64,000 nt of DNA from Pyxicephalus adspersus (GCF_032062135.1 NC_092859.1:44286468-44350467), one strand, 5' to 3'; positions 34,356 to 47,517 are shown, counted from the first letter of the stretch. Numbers and translations are program-made. Notes: generated by a model from the letters alone, not told the origin.

Positions 34356-37300
34356 GATGACACTTTATGTTATCAGCCACAGTTACTATTATCTTTTGAT
34401 GAAATCTATTTTAAGCACATGGCCACCACACTATTGCGTTTTCTCTTGAGTCCTGCTACCAAAGCCAGTTTGGTTTGATTAGGGCATGTAAAGGTGAAGT
34501 ATTATGTCGCTTGGTGTTCGAGCAATGAGTCGCTCAGTAATCAAGCAACATGTCCATGTGCTAGTGTTGAATATCCTGCTGCTGTGACTTGAGTGATCAC
34601 AACTGTCCCTTGTGATATTGTGTGACCCCAAATGCTGCAGTTTCTGTGACCCTTTTGTAACTCCAAGTGTCACTTGTAATTTATGTGACCTTGTGTGTTC
34701 TTGTGTCCCCCAAGTTATTAAAATTTATTTTTTTCCTAAATCATTGGTAATATGGTCAGGAGGATATACATTAGGTTTTTTATCTTATGTCAATTACAGA
34801 CATTCCTTAAAATATGATTCTTTCATCTAATCACAATTTCCACTCATGAAAAACCTATTGTATGGAATTGACCTGGGGAGACTATTGTAGCTTCATAGAA
34901 AACAATGTACATAAACAGAACATTCATAACATGGTTTAATATAAAAGGGCTTCCTCCTAATTTTAAAACCAGACGGAATTGCAATTACCTTGCAAAAGTT
35001 GAAAACTCAAAACTTTACTGTATTTTTTGTAAACTACTGTATTTTTACTGCGACATTTAACTATCATTCATATTACATATAGATGGGGAGAGGAGACCTG
35101 TCACTTCCAAACTGGTAATATATCAATCAATAGTAGCATAATACTGGAATCCATAGATTCTGCAAATTGGTTACACACCATATAAAAATGTTTTAAATTA
35201 TGAATCGAGGTATTACCTTTATATTTGTTTATGATGACAAGAGAGGATTTATTGAAAGAAGACAAATAAGGAAGTTTTTGCAACAAGATTTTTGTAGTAA
35301 ACCCATTGAAATGAAGGACAGATGAATTTACTTAAAAAACTTTGACATTTCTCTTTTCTCAAATTTTTTTTTTTCTGGTCATCTTTATCAAAGAAAATAA
35401 ATCGACAATGTTGCAGGAACAGAGAACTGGGGTGTCCATTTCCTATCTTGCTTCCTTTGGCAATGGAACTAATAGCTATTTCTATTCACAAAAGCCCTCT
35501 GGTGTGAAAAGTAGTTACAGAGAACACAAATGTACATTATTTGAGGACAATATCATGATGTTAATAACATCTCAAATAACAGCTATTGCCAAACCCTGAA
35601 ACACTCTATATCATTTTTCTCTTATATCTACCATTATAGTTATAGAAATCTCGGGTCCTGAGTATTATTTCTGCACAAAATAATAGTGGACTAGTAGTGC
35701 CTAATTTTCTATTTTATATGTTGTTCTACCTAATTATCATCTCTATAATTCCACCTAACACTAAATATTCAAGACTTATATTGATCATATTTACATAATC
35801 TATTTTAATTAATAATAGAAGAATGTTTTATATCTATTTGGTTTGGTTAAATTATCAGTTAACATCAATTAATATCTTCCATAGAATGTTATATTTATTC
35901 AGAATGTCCTTAATAGACATTTTTATAAAAAAAAAATAATAATTGGCTTTTTAATCTATGTAATGTGTGATCTCATTGTGAGATAAACATAGGATTTATC
36001 AATACTTTCTGCACTTGCAGCAAACCAGGTGAACCGGGGTTGCAAAACTTCTATTTGTCTCAGTTAGCCCACCTTATTCACCTGTTCCAAAACCCCGAAA
36101 TTGGTACATCAAGAAGCTCCAAAATGTTTCCTGTATATTCCATCTCTTGGCAGTATGTGATGGCATTTCTAAAAATATTTTCCTCAAATTATCTTAATAT
36201 AGATTTGTGGCTAAACTATTAAACAATCCATCTTTCCCCCCAATGATAAAGACTGCATTTTCGATAAAGGACATTAAGATTTCTTGTTTATAGAAAATTG
36301 AATATATAAAATAATGGAAAACTAATTTGTCCACTTCTCATTACATCACATTATCTGCCCATCTCTGAAAACTTTTACTGCAAATATTTTTCTTTTTTTT
36401 CATTTTCTTAATGGAGTTTTATAACCACAATACTTGCTTTTAAATTTATATGAAAAAACATTTGGGCTATTGCACAGTATTTTTCAAACATATACCATAA
36501 ATTGGCTTCCTCTACCTTGAAATGATATTACATGAGGTTGCAGCAACTAACAGTATTTTGGCAAAAAGCAGGAGCTAGAAGGTTCAGGGGGGTAATACTA
36601 AGGGCTGAAATTTTGCACATATCATATAGAAGATCCCATCTTCTATAGGGGGATTACGTCTAGTTATATACCATATGAAGTTCCAAATCCCAGGTTGCAA
36701 CCAAATACATTGCTGCAAGTAAATGGAAGTCAAGCTATATGTCTCCATATGGATGCATATAATTTACACTAGCAGCATTTGCTGAACCTGTACACCACTT
36801 TGCATATGGCACAGCTTTGTATTACTATAGGCTACAGATAATTATGAAGTTTCTATCAACCTATATTATTTAAAGGGTACTGAATCGCAGATTTATTAGA
36901 AGGAAATATGGATTTGCATGCATTTTGGGCATGCATGAACACAGTATTTGTATAGATTCTCAATGTACAGTAAATATTGCCTTCTGAAAGTATCACTACT
37001 AATACTTCCATATTATAAATTGTTCCAATGTTAAAAATCTAGTAACAATGTTGTTGCCTGTGAAGACAACAGAAAACTGTCTAAATGTACATAACAAGGG
37101 GTTTAGCTTAGTAATTGCAGAATTCACTGGACAGGATAATGCAGTTTGACTTCACATAGAAGAATTCACCTTCATAGAAGCTTCACATCTCTGGAGATAG
37201 CAAACTCCACCAAAATTGAAATAATTGTTGCCAGTAGTGGTGACTGGATAACCCCAATTGGAGTCAATTATAATTCATAATAGATCTTGGAATTTGAGCA

Positions 37301-37470
37301 ATCCGCATTCTGATCTGACCTATGACATGTTTTGTCTTTTTTTTGGTTATTTTACCTGTCACTCTATTTCTTCACTTACAGTAGGACTCAGGCAGTCCAA
37401 GTGCCAGATAAAGACAGCCTTCATTGCCTACTGGCTGGATTGGCAGCAGTACTATACCTGTCATAGAAAG
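34356..37470. other. AT-rich sequence; degenerate tgtgacc repeat and one small hairpin
   Basis: At 34,580-34,710 the word 'tgtgacc' and close variants recur irregularly, giving an open frame with spurious Cys-Asp-Pro repeats. A perfect small hairpin is listed at 36,625-36,647. No gene was recognised. Confidence 0.45.
36625..36647. repeat. perfect hairpin, 10-bp arms
   Basis: 'tatagaagat', loop ccc, 'atcttctata'. Short arms and a tight loop; no poly-T tail or other sign of function. Confidence 0.7.
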
Positions 37471-37873
37471 GTTTAGAACAGGGATCAGTAAAGTTTTATG
37501 GCCACTAGGCCATTTATGGGGTGGGAGCAGTAGGCCAGACCCGCCCTAATGGCTTTGCCCACCACCAGGGAATGCCCCCTGAAGTGAAATCCCTCTTCTC
37601 TGCATTGCGGAGGAGAGGGATTTCCCTTCAGGGAGCTTTCCCTATTTGCCATGGCGCCGGCCGGCCGGTAAATATGGGAGCCACTGCAAGGGGGCGGCAC
37701 CAGAGCTCCAGCGGCTCTGACACTGGTAGTTCCTAACGCCCCCTGGCCGATCCGCCGGCAACCTGCAGCTTCGGCATTAGGCCGGATTGGCCAGAGGGCG
37801 TTAGGCCAGAACGAACTACCAGCTAGGCCGTAAATGGCTTAAAGGCTGGAGTTTGCTGACCCCTGGTATAGAA
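37471..37873. mobile_element. hAT MITE (387 bp), Charlie-like ends, 8-bp target duplication
   Basis: The element spans 37,479-37,865. It begins 'cagggatcagtaaa' and ends 'tttgctgacccctg' (12 of 14 inverse matches), the CAGGGGTCAGCAAA type of hAT-Charlie elements. Flanks gtttagaa and gtatagaa match 7 of 8. The GC-rich interior folds strongly, including 37,578-37,632 ('cctgaagtgaaatccctctt' pairing with 'gagagggatttcccttcagg'). The opposing open frames (37,485-37,700 and 37,521-37,736) are by-products of the palindromes. Confidence 0.85.
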
Positions 37874-40800
37874 GGTCCAAGCCAATGTAACCATTGAATT
37901 CTGAGGTTTGTATGGTGGGTGTAAGGGAAGTTGTTTTCTGTACAGACTAGCAATTATCACTAAAATGAATAAGACTTGGTAGTACAAAGAACTTCTTTTA
38001 TTTAATCTTATCTGCTCTATTTTCTTTATTGAAACTCAAATTTGAAGTTTGTACCATGCTTTGTCACTGACCATAAACCATCTTTTTTTTTGGAGTTAGG
38101 CTAACTATATGCAGGAACTGTAATTATATTGGTAAATTTTTGTAAGGAGTAGAGGAGATTGATAAATTATTGTTTTATAATATCTGTATATATCTTTAAA
38201 AGTCTGTAAAAGTCTTCTAAAATAAAGAGGATTACAAGGTTTATTAAACAACTCAATGGGCCTGATTTATTTTTAAGTTTTCTTCTGTAAGGAAGAGTAA
38301 TTTATAACTAACTTTTATTGGCTGTTATTGCTAGTGTTCTTCTGTGGCCCTGTTGTATTCAGTTTAGGTGCTTTGACATTGCTTTCACTACCAGTGCACG
38401 TCCTGTGCCTTAAACCTCAAAGCTGTATGTCTGCAATTTGGGATCTTCTATGCCTTTGATTACATGTCATAATAGATTTGGAGGGAGATTTGGTGATGTC
38501 ATGTTTGTGCTACTCAGTAGACCTATTGTATAGAATGGGGGCATTTGCAGCTACAGATAACAATGTAATGAAACACACACCTACACATAAGATGTTAGGA
38601 AAGCCTTAAAGTTGTAGTTGTTGTTTGTTTTGTTATTATTTCAAAACAATTATTAATGTAATAAAAAAATAAAACTGACCCTACATATTAAAATTAGACC
38701 CGCCCAGGGATGGAAATTGGCTGACCAGTAAAGAAGGGGTTAGCGAGCATGTACCCCTTCCTACTGGTCATACATGGCCCTATCTTCAGCCTTTTGTTGT
38801 AAGGGAAGCATAGTTGGTAAGAGGCCCTCATCCCCACAACTTGTTCCCCACATAGTCATGACAGTCTTCAATTGATGGGACATCACCCTTACCCCTTAGT
38901 TTTAACAAAAAAAATGAATTTATTACCTAAAAATAATGAGAAATGTTTTGTGCTTTGTAAATACGGAGCTTTTTATATTCTTACAAACCATTATGATACT
39001 TAGCAAGCCAATATGCATTAAAATATCACAGTTTTTTCAATGTGTAAAGCGTATAATGTATGTGAGCACCGGGTATAGCTGACTCTTCACTGCTTAGCAT
39101 AGTTTATTAACCTAGAAGTTGTTCTAGTAGTTTATTTTGCCCCTTGAGGTTAATAATTTCTGGCTGTTGAATAGACGCTGACTACATTCTTGTCAACTGT
39201 TCATTCAGCATCTGTTTCAGTAATTTTCCATGTGTTCTTACTGTTGCTGTTATTCTTGTTGCTGATGAAATGTTCTGAGCTGGCACGCGTAATGTGATGT
39301 GATCTTAACTTTTTCATCACCAGAGGTAACCTAAATCACTAATATTTTGAATTAACATTATAGGAAATGTATCTTTATTTAAATCTTACAAAGCATATGT
39401 CTTCAATAATAGTTACACAGGAAATCTGAATAAATAACTTTTTTTTTACTGTGCTCCAGTGCATCGTTGGGATGGTAATAAATTGGAGCACCTACTTTTT
39501 TTGGGTTGGTGAACGCTACAAGACCATGTGTCACAGTGCATGCATTTTCATGTACCTAAACCTTTTGGAAAATTGTGCTTGGGTCTGAATTGGGGTGCCA
39601 TTTTAATATTAATATTAAGCAGCACCAACACACATGCAGAATGCTCCATGTATTATATTTTTCTATTTACATTTATATATTATCATACTACACTTACATA
39701 TTAATACATTTTACAGTTCAAATTCACAACCTGATACCTTTCTACCTCCTCTAGTCTAGATTCTCAAATACAGCTTACCACAATATCTTGACCTCCCTAG
39801 GGCAGACATAGCCCCTTTCTTATATCCATCAAGTGTTGCGACCTTTAGATCATAAGATTCCCCTTACCTTACTAAACAGTTTAGCCAAATTGGCTGAGAT
39901 GAGTATGCATACACCTAAAAAGGTTGAGAATGCATTAAAACTGGTTATCTGTACAAAGAATAGCAAGAAAAATGGGTGGAAATACTTTTTATTATAATAC
40001 ACAAAGCCTACTATAATTTCAATATTTTTACACATTCTCCCCCCCCACTCTAGAATTTTTTAACATGCTTATTTCATGCATCCTTCTGGACATCACCCTG
40101 TACAAACACCATAACCAGAAGGAGATATTCATTTCAATCATGCACAAAAAAGACATACACAACATAATCTGTTATGTTTAAAACATACCTTTCAATGAAG
40201 CAACTGAAGGGTATTATGAGCATATATTAGGCAATCACTGTGTGTAAAAAAATAAAACCTTTAGGGACCCTTGGGAAACACAGTGACCTATAATCCCATT
40301 GTTTTGTACATATTAGGATTACTCAAGGATTCCCACAATAGCACACCAGGTGTCCATATGATGACTTTGTCTACAACAAACTAAAGCAGGCTTTATTCTT
40401 GCATTCTCTCTATTCTTCTCCTCGTCTGTGTCAGTTGTTTGACTTGGTGCACTTTGTTGGTATTGTTGTAATCAACTTTTATAGTCAGCGTCCTAGCGCA
40501 TACTATCTTTTACGTTTTATCTAACTGGGTCAGTCAGATAGTTTAGACACTAAAAATGTTCTTTAGTTTTGCTTCTTTTTCCTCTCTTCTTTTTTTTCAA
40601 TAAAATAACATACTCTTTTTTTATAGACTTGGTAACATGGGTATCTCTGTCTAAACTACTTACACCACATTTTGGGCACTTAAATTCTCATAATTTCTTT
40701 TGTAATGTTCTTGCTAAATTAAAAAAAATACATTAATTTTGCCTTCTCGTTAGAACTAAGTATCAGTACGGGAAAGGGGTTTTAGGATAAACTCAACTTT

Positions 40801-40998
40801 TTGAAGTAAATTTGATAATTTTATGTAACTGAATATTTTAACATGTGCTTTTCTTAATGTAGGCTAATAAATATTTCCTGTGTAGCCATGTTAAGCTGGG
40901 GAGGGGGGCTGCTTGGCCCATGCAACAAGTGTAGGGTTGTGTTTGTCCATATCTAACGCTGTAGGACCTGGCCTTCACCCTCACCTTTATCCCACTAG
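37874..40998. other. AT-rich sequence with one hairpin
   Basis: At 38,723-38,769 'gaccagta'+'gaaggggt' pairs with 'accccttc'+'tactggtc' around a 12-base loop, inside a slightly GC-richer block (38,690-38,890) that looks like an inserted repeat. Nothing else was recognised. Confidence 0.5.
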
Positions 40999-41123
40999 GA
41001 TTATTATTATTAATACTATTGATAATAATAATATTAATAAAGATTTATATAGCACCAACATATTACACAGCGCTGTAGATTAAATAGGATTTTCAAATAA
41101 CAGACAGATACAGGCAATGACAC

Positions 41124-41249
41124 AGGAGGAGAGGACCCTGCCCTGAAGAGCTTACAATCTAGGAGGTGGGGGAGGTATCACACAATAGGAGGAGGAGAGG
41201 ACACTGACCTGAAGAGCTTACAATCTAGGAGGTGGGGGAGGTATCACAC
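41124..41249. repeat. 63-bp tandem duplication inside the LINE
   Basis: Units 41,124-41,186 and 41,187-41,249 differ at only two or three positions (for example 'ccctgccctg' against 'cactgacctg'), so the duplication is fairly recent or was present in the source element. Confidence 0.9.
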
Positions 41250-41292
41250 AATAGGACAGGGAATTTGTAATCGTGGGTAAGTAGTGAGGGCT

Positions 41293-41517
41293 TTAAGAGA
41301 CACAAGAAAACAGGTAGGCACGTTTGAAAAGATGGGTTCTGAGTGCTCTTTTAAAGGAGCAGAACGTAGGAGCAAGCCAAATTGGACAAGGAAGACCATT
41401 CCAGAGAGTCGGGGCAGCTCTAGAAAAGTTTTGAAGCCGTGCATATGATGAGGTTATCGGTGAGGAAGACATTAGTAGGTCATTGGAGGAGTCAAGAGAG
41501 TGGATGGGGGTGTATTT
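41293..41517 (-). pseudogene. remnant of L2-type LINE ORF2, C-terminal 74 codons
   Basis: Translation of the minus strand from 41,517 stays open for 74 codons and ends at a TAA at 41,293-41,295. Residues 31-50 read FSRAAPTLWNGLPCPIWLAP, and residues 56-70 include FKRALRTHLFKRAYLF. This is the conserved end of L2/CR1-type reverse-transcriptase proteins, which have the pattern RxWNxLPxxxR followed by FKxxLKTxLF. It lies downstream of the catalytic region, which is missing, so it cannot be functional. An in-frame TAA sits directly upstream (41,518-41,520). The natural stop is probably preserved. The better-supported frame differs from the ATG-started one at 41,244-41,444. Confidence 0.75.
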
Positions 41518-41520
41518 TTA

Positions 41521-41897
41521 ACTAATTGTACCAGAGCCTCCCTTTGCAGAGAAATGTCTCTTATTCATATTACAAATAATTTTATTGAAGGGTTGTATGC
41601 TTTAACACCATTTTAGGGGTCCTACCACTAGCACAGTTTGTTACTGGACAATGGATAGACATACATTTGCAGGTGATAATAATTTTCAATAATTAGTTCC
41701 ATTGTACTCATTTCAGTATGGTAAGATTTTATTTGTTCCTTATTGCTATACTATTTTTCTGTGCACTGTAATTTTCTATTCATCCTGTGCATTTGAGCTT
41801 AGGTCTCTCATGTGTGTGGAAAAAAACACAAAACTATTAGTCATTGCTGTTGGTCATTCTTTTTTTTTTCTAAACATGATGTTTGTTTTTTTGTCTA
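41521..41897. other. AT-rich sequence, nothing recognised
   Basis: A T-run lies at about 41,861. No gene was seen. Confidence 0.5.
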
Positions 41898-42337
41898 TAG
41901 CAAGCCTCAGGAGGTAAATTGTGCCATTCCAGCACACAGTTGTCCCCAGATCTTGTGCGCAGGGATGGTGTCTGGGAAAGGACTGGCAAAGGACCAGGAG
42001 CCCACAGATAACACAGTAGCAAAGATTCCAACAGAAGCATGTCCAGAATACAGAGCCAGAGATCACACACAAGTAATCAGTCCACCAGATGAGGTATCCA
42101 AAGAAAAAGATGAAGCAGAGTCAGGATCGCAGGCAAGAGGTCGGACCAGACAGCAAACAATCCCAGGGTCAGGAAACAGACCGAAACAGTAAATCTAATG
42201 AATTAACATACCAGCAGCAGGTCACCCCAGCTTAACACTACTACAGCCACTGGTGACTGGGAGCAGAGGGGCTATAAAATCCCAGCAGCCAACGGCTCAG
42301 GACTGAACCAAAGAACTCCAAATCCCCTTAAGTTACC
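41898..42337 (-). mobile_element. retroelement-leader-like repeat R1, copy B
   Basis: Homologous to 20,551-21,112 and 52,277-52,689 over 'ccagcacacagttg', 'aggaccaggagcccacagat' and 'cactggtgactgggagcaga'. On the minus strand a TATA-like 'ttttatagcccctctgctc' stands at the start. It is truncated at the left relative to copies A and C. The 126-codon plus frame 41,812-42,192 runs through it in antisense to the proposed leader and is not annotated as a gene. Confidence 0.7.
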
Positions 42338-45300
42338 TGTCATCTTTTTAGATTATGTCAAAACTACTGACCTTTGTAAGCAAAATTGTAGGGGAATGGG
42401 GAAATGGGTCAGATTATTGGAAATGTGCCCCAAATGTAAAAAAAGCATGTGATTTTTTTTTTTTTTTGCAAACCACAGGTAAAGTAAACTCAGGAAAACA
42501 ACATTTTCAAAGTTGGTTACCAACTTTTCAAGTTAACTGCAAAGCCACTAAACATAGTATTTCACCAAATTGGCATTGGAGGGGGTTTCTAAAAAAAACA
42601 TGCAATTTTCCTGTAGAAATCCTGACTATATTTTAGCTTTTATTTACAGAAAAACAAGTTATTTACCAGTGTAGGAGGGGGGATTAGCTAAATGAATCAG
42701 GTAATGAACCCTGATTGGATTCACAGATCATTATTAAACCCCAGACGTCCTTGTTAAGAACCATAATCTGTCTCAGCAACAAGTTTAAATGAAAGCTGTT
42801 TTACAGTTATCCCCTTAGCTGTTTTCTTTTAATCTAGATCTTTTTTTTACTTTTTAGATTGTTGATTGATTCAAAAGCAGCAGTCTCTGCAAAACTGCTT
42901 TTATTTTTTCACATCCTTTATTTTAAAAGTTTGGGTTGGTTGCAGTGCAATGTTCATTTCTTTTTAACCATTCATTTTTGAGGAGCTTTTTGTTTGCAGC
43001 TGACCATGGAATTTGTGTGAAATAGTGTAAACCAAAAACGTACACTATTGCGTACATTTTCTAAAAATACACCTAAACTGCCACACTGATCTTGGGGCTC
43101 TTCTGACCACATCACCTAAATCATGAAGCTCCATTTTCTTTATGTCTTACATTTAGGCTTCGTTTAACAGCAGTCAAACTTTGGGGCCCATTCCAATTTT
43201 TACAGGTTCATACCTGAACACTGTAACTCCAAAATTTAAGGAGAACTGCTTGTGTCTTTTCTCTTCACATTTAGGCGTGTTGTCACATATGCCAAACTGT
43301 ACTGCCACTGACCATTTTGTGACCATTAACACCTGAGTTGGGGCTATAATTCTTATAAAAAGGCTACTTACCTACCTGTGTCCTTTATTCATGTTGTGTG
43401 TATGCCATAAAAATGGTACCAAATTCTTTAGCACTAATTTTTAAGGAAGAAAGTATGGTACCGCATTATGTATTCTGCTAACATACATTTAATGATTTAA
43501 TCTTACAGACACATCCTACCCCTGTTATAGGATCAATGATGGTTTTAGGGATTTGACCATTTGATATCAAAGGGGTGATTGAAAAACTATAGCCTGAAAA
43601 ATTGCTACCTATAGCAGCTCATAGGATTCCTGTCTTTATTATTATGGTGATACTTGAGTCCCGCAGTAGGCAGCTACTCCATTCACCCTCAGCTTCTCGA
43701 TTCCAGCTTTTATAAATCAGCTCTACAAGGTTCCATCTGCCAGTATATTAAACGTGTCCTTGTAATATGCCCCTTACATCAGTGCCACATTTTCGGTGTG
43801 GATATCATTTTTCAGTACACAGTAAAAGATAAAGTAAGAGATTAGGCCAATGAAAATGTGAATTCCAGACTGAGCACTTTAATCACTCTGCCATGCTTTC
43901 TTGCTATTTTTTATTACCCTTATTGGGTTGTGATTCAGAGCAATAAATCTAACTCCAATTTGGCATAATGTCTGACAAAGAACTAAGCGCTGCAGAAGCA
44001 AAACAGACACAGACTTAAACACAGTGCATTTGTATCCATGCCATAGCTGACTTGGCTCCAATGTACAGTACATCTTCTATACGCTATTATTCTTTATTAT
44101 AGAAGGCTACTAACCATTTAGATGGCTAACATTCCTTTACTGTGTATTAATATTCTCCAATATCATACTTTCATTACTGGATAATAGAGCGCAAATTGAC
44201 TACATTGTATTGCCCAATTGAGAGTCACTGTGAAAATGTATGGTAATATGTCGTTTCCTTTCATTTAACTGAGCTGAATTTAGAGGTATTTCCCAACAAT
44301 ATCATTTTTAGTGTTATAAAATTATTATTAGTATTGGCATGTACAAACCCATTTTACAAGTGCTTGCATGAAAAAACTATTAATCATTTTATCACAGATG
44401 TTTAAAAAGATTTGTTTAATGGTGAGGAATACTGCTTTTTCATTCAATGTAGCCAACATTTAAAAAAAATAGGAAAGGGTTAGAACCAATGACAGGTTTT
44501 GGTTGCAGCTTTTTCCCTGTTTGGAAGATTCTGCAGTCCTGCTGATCATTATCACAGAGATCAAAAGTGACTTCAAATTCACAGCAGGTGAGAAATTCAG
44601 AACAAAATGCAACAGTGAGTAAACCAGTGCTGTCCAACATCATAATTTTCTTCATACGCAGTCATAACGCCTACTTAATTTTCCATATTGTGGGTGTTTT
44701 AGGGAATAGCTCTCCTGCACCAAAAACAGGAGTTCTAATATATTAGAATCATCGTCCAATGGGTAAATCTATTCTAGTGACATATGTAACTTCCTACTGT
44801 GTTTCTGGAATAAAAAGTGGAAAAAACATTTTCATCACAGAAAGACAAAAAATGAAATGAGGTCTTAACTATTTGATTTTATACCCAAAATGTTGGTGAA
44901 TATTTTAGCATTTAAAGACATTAATGTAGTATACCTATATACTTTCAAACACCAGAAGAGATTTCTTTTTTTTTTCCTTGTGGTACTGTTACAAAAATGT
45001 GTCGCTCTTGGCTTGAGTTGTCTTTTAAAATGTTTATCTGACCAAACCATTAGTCCTAAAATGAAGGATGAATCAAACTCTTATTTAATTTTTACTGCTA
45101 ACTAGGACTCTTATGAGGAAACTGCTCTAACTTCCTGTACCAAAACTACTGAAAGTGAGGACAAATCTACAACAATATGAAAGACAAAATACCATTGCAC
45201 TTTTTAAAACAGAAGAGGAAAGTGGTGTCATATTAGTAAACGAGGAAAAATTAATAAAGATTTTTTTTTTCTTATCTGCTATCTGTGTTTCATTGAGGTA

Positions 45301-46349
45301 TTTGTCACATGAACAAATGTCCCCAACTGGAAGATTCTCCTTTAAGGTGAAAAGTCAAAATTTATTAAACAAATTTAACAAAATTCACTAATAATGTTCA
45401 TTTTTTTTTTGGAATATACATTTAAAACTGACAAAATCAGTTTTGTTTTCAGCAGAACCCTCACTTTATTGGTGGTACTGATAATCCCAAAACAGGAGCA
45501 AACACAATAATTACAACCACTCTATCCAAATGAAAAAACAAAAACAAATGTTGCGTTAAATTATATATTATGTCAGGACACCACATTTAACTTATAAAAT
45601 TAACAATTGTCGTTACAAAAAAATAACTATTTGGTTTAAATTTTGCTTGTACATTTAATTGCTGCAGCACTGAAAAGTCACTGTTCTGCACAGTGCTAAA
45701 ATAATGGTGCCAAAGTAACAATTTTCAATAAACATACTCATACTGAATACCTGAAATGCTCTGCTTCTCTTTTTTATAGTAAAATTTTGTTCTTTAATCA
45801 CACAAAGTAAGCTGCACTTAGGCACTACATGAAGTACATTCCAATGCTATTATGTTTGTCTTCCAAGTATGTTGATGGTGATTTTAGTAAACCTATGTAA
45901 AAGAAATGCTAAAATGCCAGGCACAATACAAAGTTTAATACCAAGTATAAAGTTTACTCAGAACAAAGCTTTTGTCTGTAAAGGCTTTGTTTAGGAACAA
46001 TAGGCAACAAGAGCAGCACAAGCTGAAAGGACTAACACATTTTGCACTACACATGCTTTGCCATAGATAATATAATAAATAATACATTGGATGTATGAAT
46101 TGCACTTTAAGCTAGTCTACTTTTTGTTGTTGGGTGTACTGTTTGGAACAAAATGTAATGTTTTATAGTTTCAAGAATTTAACAAAGCTTTTCCTTAAAC
46201 ATCTTCTTCCTTTTTTATTCTGGACATAATATAGCTATTAAACACTTTGCTCAGTAAAATAATAGAGAATTCTCCCATATGAGGGTCATGATGTGACTAA
46301 AAGTTTAGCTTAAGACCTATTTGTAACCCTCAGTGCGGGTGCTGAATTT

Positions 46350-46352
<3 letters not shown>
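42338..46352. other. AT-rich sequence, nothing recognised
   Basis: A T15 run lies at 42,453-42,467. Scattered open frames below 95 codons show no domains. This is the longest stretch without any repeat I could name. Confidence 0.5.

Positions 46353-46390
<38 letters not shown>
46353..46390. repeat. pure (AT)19 microsatellite
   Basis: Nineteen uninterrupted AT dinucleotides. Confidence 0.95.
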
Positions 46391-46392
<2 letters not shown>

Positions 46393-46954
46393 ATGTTCCA
46401 TTGCAGCTCCTACTTTGATTTACCAAAATTTTAATTTATTATAAACAGCCACCTGAACTTGCATCTAGTTGGGAATACCATCATGTTACAAAGATGTTGA
46501 AAGATGTATACTAGAGGTGATCGGATAATTTCAAGTCAATTTAAGCTTCTTGGACTTTGGATCTTTATTCAGGATCTGAGCAATCCAAACTCAACTCTGA
46601 GGTTTGGAAATCCAGACTCATTGACAGTCTATTAGTATAGTTAAAAAAAGTGTTAGAGTTCCTCTACATCCCCAGTTAAAGTCATAGCAAAGATAGAAAA
46701 TCCAATTCTGGGATTTTATATCAGTATATTAGTATAGTGTATGCTCAGCTAATCTAGCCATTGACAAATGGGTTAGCTAAAATAAAGTATGCAGAATCCC
46801 AATAAGCTGAGAAGAGCTCCTGTGATTGTGCAGCAGTATTACATGGTTCTGGATGGATCTTTGTGGCATCTAGTCCTTGGACCCTGCTGGACCCTGCAAA
46901 AACAATTATAAAGATTTTTTTTAATTGTTTTGAGTTACTAGTTCTAGTGCTAGT
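46391..46954. other. AT-rich sequence, nothing firm
   Basis: 'agaggtgatcggataatttc' at about 46,514 is faintly like a hAT end, but no partner was found. Confidence 0.4.
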
Positions 46955-47290
46955 GATTTAACCCTTTATGGGAATGGGTAAGGGGTACTATGTACCTTTG
47001 TACTCATTCCCAAGTCTGGGACCCCCCAAAACACCAGGGTCATATTGCAAGTATGAACAACTTTTGGGGACAGGTGCTGGTCAAGTTTTACACATTTTTT
47101 GTCCATTTTCTTCTTTGGCAAGCCAGATTCCAGATGAATTTTATTACTAGGAGGGTGTTGCCCCTTATTTCCTATTTTGGAATATCCCAAATATTTTAAA
47201 GGATCTGGCTTGAATATTATGAGGGTACCCCACATTTTTTTATTTATTTTATTAAGGAAAATAAACATGACATATTTTACCCTGTGACCA
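46955..47290. repeat. unclassified interspersed block with terminal hairpin
   Basis: It begins with an imperfect foldback, 'gggaatgggtaaggggtact' pairing with 'tgtactcattccc' (46,970-47,011). The 152-codon minus frame 46,966-47,424 crosses this block and the adjoining MITE and is therefore a repeat by-product, not a gene. Confidence 0.45.
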
Positions 47291-47300
47291 ATGACACAAT

Positions 47301-47517
47301 GGGCCTTAACTATTAAAGCTCTCCAAGGCTGGAGAGAATACACTTTCATCAGTGAAGCTGAGTGATCCAGCAAACCTGGAATGGATCTGGTCCATGATTG
47401 AAAACATTTGCTAACAAATAGCAAATTACTTTATGAAATCCATTCCAGTTTGCTAGATCACCCAACTTCACTGATGAAAGTGTATCCTCTCCAGCTATAG
47501 AGATCTATACTTGGGCC
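47301..47517. mobile_element. palindromic MITE, family P1
   Basis: The left arm 'aggctggagagaatacactt' to 'tggaatgg' is repeated inverted at about 47,435-47,505 ('ccattccagtttgctagatc' to 'gtatcctctccagc'), so almost the whole element is a foldback. The ends are gggcct and gggcc-like. Confidence 0.8.

Larger units (their letters stand above)
41000..41520 (-). mobile_element. L2-type LINE, 3' end
   Basis: On the minus strand the order is: ORF2 C-terminus (41,517-41,293), a 3' untranslated region with 'attgtaagctcttcagg' (the same landmark as in mammalian L2 tails), 'gcgctgtgtaatatgttggt', and an A/T-rich simple-repeat tail at about 41,040-41,000. This is a 5'-truncated copy, usual for LINEs. 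A 63-bp stretch of the untranslated region is duplicated in tandem (41,124-41,249). Confidence 0.8.

Noticed and set aside
41812..42192. 126-codon plus-strand open frame rich in charged and proline residues
   Set aside because: Most of it lies in the R1 repeat, antisense to the proposed leader, and the homologous copies at 20.6 and 52.3 kb do not keep the frame.
46966..47424. 152-codon minus-strand open frame
   Set aside because: It runs across the 46,955-47,290 repeat block and into a palindromic MITE, has no domain, and is explained by repeat sequence.
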